NCBI RefSeq assembly: GCF_950023065.1 | Contig: NC_088681.1 | Coordinates: 5,518,001 to 5,582,000, forward strand | Origin: Planococcus citri | Lineage: Eukaryota > Arthropoda > Insecta > Hemiptera > Pseudococcidae | Reading direction: 5' to 3' | DNA length: 64,000 nt | Part shown: piece by piece, positions 56,026-64,000 of the stretch | How positions within the stretch are numbered: position 1 is the stretch's first letter | Layout of the letters: every line of letters begins with the position of its first letter | The notes under the pieces: model-generated | Told to the model about the DNA's origin: nothing | The model's input: only the letters and a program-made list of their open reading frames with translations | The model's database searches: none | Program-made: the position numbers and the translations under genes

Positions 56026-59000
56026 TTACGATGTTTCCAAGGGATACAATTTGTTAATGGGACGGGTAAGTTTAGAATTTTTAGTTTCAACGATTGCTGA
56101 TCTAACATTACTGTCTGAGCTAACATTAACATTAATTACTTTACCAACTTTCCACTCTCCTCTAGGACAAAATTTTTTATCACCTTCGATTAATACGATA
56201 TCTCCTACTTTAGGAACTAAATCTACTACATTTTTCTTTTGTTTTATACTAATATTACGTTCGCGAAGACTAGTTAAATATTGGAATTTCCAAACGTTCC
56301 AAAATTGATTAATAATATTGTTAGATCTTTTCCATAAATTTACGATTACATCGCGTTTAATATTTTTAACATTATCGATATCCGGAATAAAATCGAATTT
56401 GCTATTCATCAAATCATTAGGTGTTAATACATTACTATCATTTTCACCGACATAAACGATAGGACGCGAATTAATTACAGAAGTTACTTCGTACAACACG
56501 GTTCTTAATTGATTTTCTGTTATTATACAATTAAAAATTGTTTTCTTTAGCGACATTTTCACTATACCGATTAACCTTTCGTAAAAACCGCCATGCCACG
56601 GGGCATATTCAGGTAACAGTTTCCATTCTATCGAATTATTTTTACAAAAATCTATTACATCATTATCAGAAATTATTTGTTTCCAAAGATTTTCAAAAAC
56701 TGATTTAGTTATTTTAAATTGCGGCGCGTTGTCACTTATTACAAATTTTGGAATTGTGCGTAATGCTATAAAATTACGAAAAGCGAGTAGGAATTCTTGA
56801 GTGGTCATATTCTCTAAAAGTTCTAAGTGAATCGCACGCGTAATCATACAAACAAAAATACTAACAAATACTTTTTTCTGGACTGAGTTATCACTGACGT
56901 ATAAAGGACCAAATGTGTCGATACCACAACAGGAAAACGGACTGCTTTGATTTACACGAAATTCAGGTAACGGAGGAATTGCAGGATATTTATATGGACC
57001 ACCATCGTAGTATTTGCAGTTAGCACATTTTTTTAGAACGTAGTACACCGTCGATCTGCCTTTTGGAATCCAGAAATTTTTTCTCAATTCAGAGAGAGTA
57101 TGCGAAACGCCAACATGATAGTTATCGATATGAATTTTTTCAATTAATAAGTGAGTGAAGTATTCTTTCTCAGGTAGAAGTATTGGAAACTTTGCATTAT
57201 CGTCGAGACATGATTCAACCAGGCGTCCATGACAACGTATAATATTTTGAGAATCACGTTTTAAACCAAGCGGATTAGGTTGCGAAATATCAGGATAATT
57301 TTTGTTTTGGATATACATAATCCACTGGTTGAAAGCTTCTTCGGTTTTCTGAACAATATTATTCGGATTGACATTTTTCATGTAGCTTAACGTTGCATCA
57401 AGTAGATAGTTGAGGGTTTTAAATTGAGTACAATCGATTTTAAAAGGAGGCTGAATTACAGCTGTATTATTGGAGATAAGTACTGGTTCTGGTTCAGGTT
57501 CAGGTTCGGATTCAAATTGTAAATTCATTGCCTTTGGCCAAGCAACTTCCATCTCTTTCAACCATGTGGGGCCTTCCCACCAGAACGAATTCAAATCTTG
57601 CACTTCTGCACCGCGACTGGCTATATCAGCAGGATTTTCAGCAGATGGAACGTAGCGATAATTGAACGATTTATCAATTTTCTTCACAATTCTTTCTACA
57701 AATTTGGGCAAAACTTTTTTCGAACATAACCATGATAATACACATTTGGAATCAGACCATACATAAATATTTTTGATATTAACATCAGAAAATTCATTCT
57801 TAACGAAATTCACGATTTGACTACCGATATATAAAGCTAACAATTCTAACTTCGGAATAGTTAAATTATTGCGAGGAGCAAGACGAGATTTAGCAAAAAC
57901 GAGACGAGTTAAATTATTTTTCTTAACGTAAACGGTTGCAGCATAAGCTTTTTGAGACGCGTCAACAAAACAATGTAAATCAAAATCATTACAAGCATTA
58001 CCGCCACGAAATATGTACCGATCTATTTCTACATTCGAAATACAATTCAAGTTATTTAATAATTCTTTCCACGACTTTTGATCTTTCTCATCTAAAACAT
58101 CATCCCAATCTAAGTTTTTGCCCCATAAATATCGAATAAATAATTTAGCTGGTAAAACAACAGGACACAAAAAACCTAATGGATCAAAAATCGAGGATAC
58201 CTTTTTTACAACTTCACGTTTTGTAATAATAATAGCCGAATTAGCGAGTTTATGATTAATCACGAAAGTATCATTTTTAACATTCCATTTTAACCCTAAA
58301 ATACTAATTTCAGATACATCTAAACGATCTTCCGGTTTTAAAACATTTTTAAGTTCATTACAATTCGTAACCCAATTACATAAATTCATCGAAGCATCAT
58401 TAAAACAAGATTTTGAAAAATTATAAAGATCAATAGCTTCATCTACCGAATCGACACTCAAGATAAGATTATCCACATAAAAACTTCTTAGTAATAGCGG
58501 AACGAACTTCGAATCATATTGATTTAAATGAAAAATTATTGTTAAAGTTAACAAAAACGGACTAGCGATAACACCGAACGGAATTTTAGTAAATCGAAAT
58601 ATAATCAAATTATCGAAGGTCAGCGGTTTTTTAAAATCTTTTATCCAAATAAATCTAACGAAATCGCGATCACGTAATTTCAAACCGATTTGCAAAAATG
58701 CTTTTTCAATATCAGAAGTTAATACAAAACATCTCAACATTAAGCGCAAAATCAAACCGCATAACGTTTCCAAAAGAACACGACCACGAAAAATACAATC
58801 GTTTAAGCTTTTATCGTTTTTTCGAGATTTTGCAGAACCATCATAAACAACTCGTAAACTGGTACTTTTACCTGGTGTCAGAACTTCGTGATGCGGAAGA
58901 TAATGAACTAAATCTTCTTTATCGTTGATAGATTCGTCGACTCGTTCGATAATACCTTGAGACTCTTGGTATTTGATCACTTTGTCATATTCGTCGAATA

Positions 59001-61020
59001 ATTCTTTGTTCTTTTCGAATTTTCTCATCTGAGATTTCAAACGACCGTAGGCGAGCCCTTTGTTCGATTTTAAATCAGGAGGGTACTCTTTCCAGGGCCA
59101 AGCTACTTCATAACGATTATCTATCAATTCTATATTATCATAAAAACTTTTTACCGCAAGTTCATCGCCGATATCCTCCACTGAGGTTGAATCATCTATC
59201 CCAATCGCATCTAATTTCCATAGGTTTTCTACCATTTCAATCTCGGAGAAGAAAACTGGAGTTTCGTGGCTTTTATCGATTCGACCAACAACAAGCCATC
59301 CGAATTTCGAATTGATTAACGAAGTTGAATCATCAATAATTACTTTTTCCATGACCATAAAATCGAACATGTAGTCATTTCCAATCAGGAGTTCAGGTAC
59401 AAGATTTTTATCAACTTCAGCGAGCTTGAATTTCTCGAATCTGGAATCTAACTTAATATCGTGGTGATTTATTCGATTAATAATTTTAGGTATCGTATTT
59501 GCAGTGATTTTTATTTTTTCACCATCATTTGTAAAAATATCTAAACTAACGACCTTGGTTGAAATTTCTCTAGGAGCTTCGGAACAAATCGTAGAAATTC
59601 TAATCGTTTCATAATGAAGAGGCTTCAATTTTAATTTATCGGCCAACCTTGTAGTAATGTACGATCTTCTTGAACCGCTATCCAAAATTGAGGTAACTTT
59701 CTGAACACGACTTTCATTACCAACGTTGATTGTGGCTGCTAACAGGTTACCTTCTTGATCTTTCATTAGTAAAGATTCAGTTGGTTCAGGATTACTAACT
59801 TCTTTCGAAAATAATTTAATACATAAACTACGATGATGACTATGACGTTTTTTACAATGTACACATGGTTTGTTTACCGTACAGTCTTTAGCGAGATGAC
59901 CAGGATTCAAACAAATGATGCAACGACCATTTAATTTCTTTCTTCTGTCTTCCAATGTCGTTATTTTGCTGCATTCATCGGAATAATGTGACGTTTCACC
60001 GCAATAGATACATTTTTTACTTGGTTTTCTATCACCAGTTATCAAGCTCTCTGTAGTACCTTTGAAAAAATATTTTTTATTAGAATTATTATCGGATGAC
60101 TCACTCCAATTAGTACCACAATACTGCTCTTGTTTCCATATCAATTCGCCAACTTTCTGCCTCAATTCGGATAAATCGTTACTTGCAACATCCAAATCGG
60201 CTTTCATAATTATATCAAACGGAAACTTCTTCATAATCATCGAATACAGTATGGTGTTGTTTTGAATATTTTCACCTACACCTTCTAAAGCATGTAAATT
60301 CGATTCAATATTATCGTAAGTATTTCGCAAATTTTTAGTCCATTTGTTACTTTTTGGAATTTTCGTTAAATTATCGTATAATAAATCAATTAATTTCTTT
60401 TTATTACCAAACTTCTTTTTTACCATTTCGTATGCGATTGGATAGTTTGCAGCAGTGGTACCCATACCTTTCAACAATAATTCAGCTTCGCCTACCAGGT
60501 TATTTCTCAAGTACGTAAATTTATCAGTTGCTTCTGAATCAGTATTATGTACAGCTGAGTTGAACGAAGACCAAAACGATTCGAATTCAAGTAGATTACC
60601 ACCATATTTCTTCAACTCCAACTTTGGTAACTTAATCGTAGCTTTTGAAGAAGAACAACAACTACCGCTACCACCAGATTCAGTTGTACACTGTCTTTTA
60701 AAACCTGGAACTGCACTGCTATTAGAGAATTTTTCGATACTGTTTTCTAATTTACCTTTAATGGCGATGTAGTCATCTTCGAATTTTTCTATGAAAGGGT
60801 CCAGATCCGGAACTTCGAAGTTGTCAAATTCGTCAAGTAAAGCAAGATAATTTTTATATATATCTTCGACCATTGTCAATTTCACTTTAACTTCGTTAAA
60901 ATCTGCCGTCGCCAGCTTTTCACTTACGTATGACATACTTCTAGTCAGTGAAGAACGAAGTCTGGACTTTCGGGTGGATAACACTTTTAGCTTTTCTGCA
61001 TTTTCGCTGGTTTCCGGCAT
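56026..61020 (-). CDS. BEL/Pao Gag-Pol polyprotein, 1664 aa
   Basis: The N-terminal gag-like part (about 1-330) is followed by two CCHC knuckles, Cys 337-Cys 350 and Cys 367-Cys 380, and a further Cys/His cluster to Cys 400. The protease motif LDSGS is at 446-450. RT runs about 690-900 with TSDIEKAFLQ (Asp 770) and FYVDN at 847-851. RNase H has Asp 1020, Glu 1059, Asp 1090 and Asp 1132. The integrase zinc finger is His 1297, His 1302, Cys 1332, Cys 1335, and the core is Asp 1368, Asp 1430, Glu 1481 (HGGFYERLIG). A C-terminal domain typical of BEL integrases ends at the stop 73 bases from the 3' LTR. The RT box reads YVDN instead of YVDD; I recall this variant in other Pao-type elements, so it need not be a defect. 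The ATG at 61020 is the first in frame, 65 bases inside the LTR. Confidence 0.93.
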   Translation of the reverse strand: MPETSENAEKLKVLSTRKSRLRSSLTRSMSYVSEKLATADFNEVKVKLTMVEDIYKNYLALLDEFDNFEVPDLDPFIEKFEDDYIAIKGKLENSIEKFSNSSAVPGFKRQCTTESGGSGSCCSSSKATIKLPKLELKKYGGNLLEFESFWSSFNSAVHNTDSEATDKFTYLRNNLVGEAELLLKGMGTTAANYPIAYEMVKKKFGNKKKLIDLLYDNLTKIPKSNKWTKNLRNTYDNIESNLHALEGVGENIQNNTILYSMIMKKFPFDIIMKADLDVASNDLSELRQKVGELIWKQEQYCGTNWSESSDNNSNKKYFFKGTTESLITGDRKPSKKCIYCGETSHYSDECSKITTLEDRRKKLNGRCIICLNPGHLAKDCTVNKPCVHCKKRHSHHRSLCIKLFSKEVSNPEPTESLLMKDQEGNLLAATINVGNESRVQKVTSILDSGSRRSYITTRLADKLKLKPLHYETIRISTICSEAPREISTKVVSLDIFTNDGEKIKITANTIPKIINRINHHDIKLDSRFEKFKLAEVDKNLVPELLIGNDYMFDFMVMEKVIIDDSTSLINSKFGWLVVGRIDKSHETPVFFSEIEMVENLWKLDAIGIDDSTSVEDIGDELAVKSFYDNIELIDNRYEVAWPWKEYPPDLKSNKGLAYGRLKSQMRKFEKNKELFDEYDKVIKYQESQGIIERVDESINDKEDLVHYLPHHEVLTPGKSTSLRVVYDGSAKSRKNDKSLNDCIFRGRVLLETLCGLILRLMLRCFVLTSDIEKAFLQIGLKLRDRDFVRFIWIKDFKKPLTFDNLIIFRFTKIPFGVIASPFLLTLTIIFHLNQYDSKFVPLLLRSFYVDNLILSVDSVDEAIDLYNFSKSCFNDASMNLCNWVTNCNELKNVLKPEDRLDVSEISILGLKWNVKNDTFVINHKLANSAIIITKREVVKKVSSIFDPLGFLCPVVLPAKLFIRYLWGKNLDWDDVLDEKDQKSWKELLNNLNCISNVEIDRYIFRGGNACNDFDLHCFVDASQKAYAATVYVKKNNLTRLVFAKSRLAPRNNLTIPKLELLALYIGSQIVNFVKNEFSDVNIKNIYVWSDSKCVLSWLCSKKVLPKFVERIVKKIDKSFNYRYVPSAENPADIASRGAEVQDLNSFWWEGPTWLKEMEVAWPKAMNLQFESEPEPEPEPVLISNNTAVIQPPFKIDCTQFKTLNYLLDATLSYMKNVNPNNIVQKTEEAFNQWIMYIQNKNYPDISQPNPLGLKRDSQNIIRCHGRLVESCLDDNAKFPILLPEKEYFTHLLIEKIHIDNYHVGVSHTLSELRKNFWIPKGRSTVYYVLKKCANCKYYDGGPYKYPAIPPLPEFRVNQSSPFSCCGIDTFGPLYVSDNSVQKKVFVSIFVCMITRAIHLELLENMTTQEFLLAFRNFIALRTIPKFVISDNAPQFKITKSVFENLWKQIISDNDVIDFCKNNSIEWKLLPEYAPWHGGFYERLIGIVKMSLKKTIFNCIITENQLRTVLYEVTSVINSRPIVYVGENDSNVLTPNDLMNSKFDFIPDIDNVKNIKRDVIVNLWKRSNNIINQFWNVWKFQYLTSLRERNISIKQKKNVVDLVPKVGDIVLIEGDKKFCPRGEWKVGKVINVNVSSDSNVRSAIVETKNSKLTRPINKLYPLETS

Positions 61021-61085
61021 TTTTGGAATTTACCAACGAATTCGGAGGACGAAACGAACGATTATTTAGGATCAGCCTGCTACCA

Positions 61086-61297
61086 TAACGAAAAAGGAAT
61101 TCAACAATAAGGGCGATTGATTTAATCGCTTCAATACGAACCCTTTTCGTACTCTATTTATTTTCGAATAAAAACAATAACAAAAACTTTTGAATCTTCA
61201 AGATAACAAACCTAGCAGCCGAATATTATCGAGATCGCGAACTTTAAATATAACAAAAACATAGCCAAATATAATTAATAACCGCGAATCCGCGACA
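61086..61297 (-). repeat. BEL element 5' LTR
   Basis: This 212-bp LTR is followed on the minus strand by the putative primer-binding site. It abuts a poly-C run (61298-61308). Confidence 0.88.
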
Positions 61298-61308
61298 CCC
61301 CCCCCCCC

Positions 61309-63350
61309 GATTTGTTAACGAATTGACGAGAAACACCATTTTGACAATGTACTTATTGGTGCATTCAAAAATGTGTTTGGCAGATTTTATCTGGGTATGG
61401 TCAAGAAAAGTTTGCATGTACAGCATTATTCGCAAGATTATTCAACTATACGAGTATTCATTGTACAAGTATTTACTACTTTTTTTTTATCATAATTGAA
61501 CTTTTTAAACATTATCTTTCTTGAAATTCTTAAACTTGAAAATTTCGCTTTCAAGTTGTATTTTTTTAATTTTTGAAAATTGAAAGGCCCACCGCAGCCC
61601 GAATTTTTCAAAAATGAAGGGTTGGGATCAGAAGAAATTTCCATTATTTTTGCTGTGTAGTTAAGGTCTACTCTAATGTACACCCCTGTCCCCTATGGAC
61701 GCCTATTACCTAGCCCTTTGCTTTAGGAAACCAACTCGGTTGATCGTAAATTAAAATATTATAAATTCCCCTCACCATCTACCCCACCATAGCCTTTGCT
61801 GCGGGATTTACGCGGCTTTTTATTTTCATTTTCATCTTTTTTTTTCGGTTTTGTTTTTCTGTTTTCAACGTACTACACAACTGCCTAATGGCGGGGCGCA
61901 GCGTGGCGCGGTGCGGTTCGGGGCCAAGATAAAACGTAGCTTTGGTAAAACGTCTATTTTATAATCCATTGTTGAGAAATCGGCGAAACAGACTTTTGGA
62001 AACGCTCCAACCGTAAGATTTATTACTACTCCATAGCAGCATAGTACACTAGAAAACCGTACTGCGTGCGGATTTGACCGCGAACCGCGCCTCCGCCTTT
62101 GCCTGCTGCTGGCTGCTGGCGCTTTTTCCCAAAAACCATAGTACACCGCGTATATCTCCACTTGGTCGTGTACAAAAGCGCCACGCCGCCGCTCACCAGC
62201 ATCGCTTCGTGTACCATTTGCCATCGTACGTACGTACGTATATAGCGTGGCTTTTTTCCCAACCCCCCTCACCCCTCTTCGCGCCTCGTCGGCGTCCCAT
62301 CTTGCCACGATGCCAACCCCTCGACTCCCTTTTGCAATCGCTCTCGCTTTCTCGCAGCTCCCGACGTGCTGGCTAAAAACGATATTTCTCGCGAAACGAT
62401 ACCAAAGTGCTGAGGCGCAGATGAAACACGGTGCCTCAATTAAAACGCGATTATCGACTTTGAAAATCGCACGTTGCCGACGTCCCTGTCGCGGTTTAAC
62501 CCCGCCACCATTATGAAAGATCTCTCTGAACACGTCTTCTTATGGCTGCGAAGTGAAACGTAATAGGTATTCTGAGTTCAGGCAGGTGCAAATGCTCGAA
62601 ATACGGATAAAATTTGATGAAATTCGAGAAAAAATTAGCGAAATGGACGAATATTGTCAGAACGTTACGATGGGGGCCTCAGAGTGCTCCTTTCTGCTCA
62701 TTGGTTTCCAGACCTTCGTGCCACTAACACGATTAATGAAATTATTTGAATTTTTCAATCGGGATGTGATTTAATCAGTGGGTGTGTACTGTATTTATTT
62801 ATGGTGGAAAATTTTTTTCTTTTTTTTGCTCCTACCCCTTGAAGTTGTCACCTTGGGTGAAAAAATCACATCATGAAATTTTCAGTCCCCTCGGCGAAAA
62901 ATAAGTGATCTTGGTAATCCCCTCCTCAACTTTGCAAAATATGAAAAAAACGGAATATTAGAGGCAATTTTTCAAGTTGTGAACTTTCTAATTCCAACAT
63001 CTCAGTCAAGTCTTATTCTTAGTTAGGTAAGATCAACAAAAAACATGTCCTAAAACCGCCGGTAACCCAAATTTCAAACGTTTAAGTTCGTTTTTGGATT
63101 TTTGAAGGGTTTGTGAACATTTATAAAAACTGTTTTCAGGGCAATTTTCAAACATCTTCGTGAAATATGTATAAATTATATTATTTTTTTTTCAAGCAAA
63201 ATGTACCATTGCGAGAAATTTCTTTCTGTTCAACTCCCACACATGAACAATCTTGTAGTAATTTCAGGCCTTTTTGGAGCATCTAGCGAATTATTGATTT
63301 TTTCAAGAAATTTTAAATCGCTCTGGAACAGCTTTAGTCAGTGTTGTTGG
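61309..63350. other. Low-repeat DNA, no gene recognised
   Basis: Positions 61700-62560 are CpG-rich and low-repeat, with an open 222-codon minus-strand frame (62533-61865) of Arg/Ala-rich composition that I do not recognise. The rest is AT-rich with fragments of the AGGCTCCAG-type repeat near 63280. It may contain host promoter or exon sequence but nothing can be supported. Confidence 0.35.
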
Positions 63351-63352
63351 GC

Positions 63353-63550
63353 ACCCTTTGACCGATTCATTTAACAACAGACCATATCCTTTTTCACTGT
63401 CCTCTTTATGAAACATCCAGAAAACGTCTACATCTGCCTAAAACTAGAGAAGAACTCTTTTCAAATAACATATCTCGTAAACTTATAAAATTCCTACAAG
63501 ATATCAATGTATACCATTTACTTTACTGTATCCTTACTTTAAGTTATTAA
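63353..63550 (+). pseudogene. LINE ORF2 C-terminus (Jockey/I-like), fragment
   Basis: The frame ending at the TAA at 63548-63550 reads HILFHCPLYETSRKRLHL and then PKTREELFSNN. This matches the Cys/His-containing tail of insect non-LTR ORF2 proteins. The frame is closed upstream by a TGA near 63350 and no RT is present, so only the 3' end of a copy remains. It is a different LINE from the one at 4.9-12.5 kb. Confidence 0.7.
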
Positions 63551-63559
63551 GTCACTTAA

Positions 63560-64000
63560 ACACCAAAACAAGATCATTCAACCTTCTCCATTGGGGAGAA
63601 GCTGGGCATCAAAAAACCTCCATCAAACTACATACCAATGGGACCATATGTAGACAGACACATCTTGGAGGATGTAAACCGACAAATAATATTCCTAAGG
63701 ACCATCTTCCCCTCAACTCCCAGAAAGAGTAGCACTGAGCTCTCCACTTCCGTGGTGTACCAGCACTGGGAATAAGCCTTCAAAGGAGGCTGAACCCAGG
63801 AGGATAATCTCAACAGCCCAGAGACAGTTGCTCACTCAAGGAGGCCTGGATCATCCATACTCCCTGATATTCAGGGACCATGTCTACATACCTGCTATGC
63901 AATACCTGGTGCTTCGTGGAATCCAAGAGCGCTTCTACGCCCCAGTCAGTGCTGCCAGTGTGGGGGATCTTCTCCCATACAAACAATATCTTGACATGCA
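63560..64000 (+). pseudogene. Unidentified coding-like sequence with a frame break
   Basis: One plus-strand frame (63560-63775) reads like protein (for example PPSNYIPMGPYVDRHILED) and stops at a TAA. An overlapping frame continues to the window edge (for example GGLDHPYSLIFRDHVYIP and GIQERFYAPVSAASVG). The sequence is richer in GC than its surroundings. I do not recognise the protein. A frameshift near 63770 or an unseen intron could join the two parts. It may belong to another transposon next to the LINE tail. Confidence 0.4.

Larger units (their letters stand above)
55742..61297 (-). mobile_element. BEL/Pao LTR retrotransposon, apparently intact
   Basis: Two 212-bp LTRs (55742-55953 and 61086-61297) read as identical. 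On the minus strand each starts TGTCGCGG and ends TTTTTCGTTA. Both outer flanks are C-runs of about 11, so the expected 5-bp duplication (CCCCC) is present but not distinctive. A single gag-pol ORF fills the body. Just inside the 5' LTR the minus strand reads TGGTAGCAGGCTGATCC, a plausible primer-binding site of unassigned tRNA. Identical LTRs and an open ORF indicate a very young copy. Confidence 0.92.

Noticed and set aside
61865..62533. 222-codon minus-strand open frame
   Set aside because: Lies in a GC-rich block where long frames arise by chance on both strands; Arg/Ala-rich with no recognisable motif.

Overview
This is a eukaryotic, AT-rich, gene-poor window made almost entirely of transposable elements. 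BEL/Pao, copia-type and Ty3/Gypsy-like LTR elements, insect-type LINEs, short GT-AG introns and many long foldback repeats point to an arthropod, most likely an insect. The low-repeat islands are rich in TACTCGTA, GTACGTA and GTAGGTA words. I associate these with sap-feeding Hemiptera such as mealybugs, but that species guess is weak. I found no convincing host protein-coding gene.

Layout. 1-4.9 kb: one arm of a foldback repeat, low-repeat DNA, then degenerate tandem repeats. 4.9-12.5 kb: two decayed LINE copies on the minus strand. One is split by a composite LTR element (5376-9250) that carries an inverted copy of a related element and a 39-nt copy of a tRNA-Pro. A tRNA-like SINE and a TA-flanked MITE lie beside or inside the LINEs. 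12.6-14.25 kb: satellite-like repeats and an inverted repeat. 14267-31106: a 16.8-kb LTR retroelement on the minus strand, described below. 31-49 kb: low-repeat islands, foldback elements (33.9-35.2, 38.4-40.3 and 43.8-45.2 kb) and several degenerate tandem repeat fields. 49.4-52.9 kb: a broken copia-type element interrupted by a Foldback/MULE-like element (9-bp target duplication) and a TA-flanked MITE. 53.07-53.66 kb: a hAT-type MITE. 55.74-61.30 kb: an intact-looking BEL/Pao element on the minus strand, inserted in a poly-C tract. 63.35-64 kb: a LINE ORF2 C-terminus followed by an unidentified coding-like stretch that runs off the window.

The most interesting object is the 16.8-kb element. 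It has 486-bp TG..CA LTRs that differ at one position as I read them, and a 4-bp target duplication (GAAC). It has a large gag with a PPPY late-domain motif and an Arg/Asp-rich tail instead of zinc knuckles. A canonical T TTA AAC slippery site joins gag to a pol in the -1 frame. Pol carries protease, RT, a Gypsy-type RNase H and integrase, plus a second complete RNase H1-type domain between the integrase core and the GPY/F module. Downstream of pol, in the env position, four exons with consensus splice sites join in frame into a protein of about 1181 codons. It has a RING-type zinc finger, coiled coils, a Ser-rich and Lys-rich basic region and an SGNH/GDSL-hydrolase-like domain, and no visible signal peptide or membrane anchor. 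A likely working model is that unspliced RNA gives Gag and Gag-Pol by frameshifting and a spliced subgenomic RNA gives the RING-SGNH protein. I do not recall a described element with this combination.

All calls were made by reading the sequence. No database or folding search was run.
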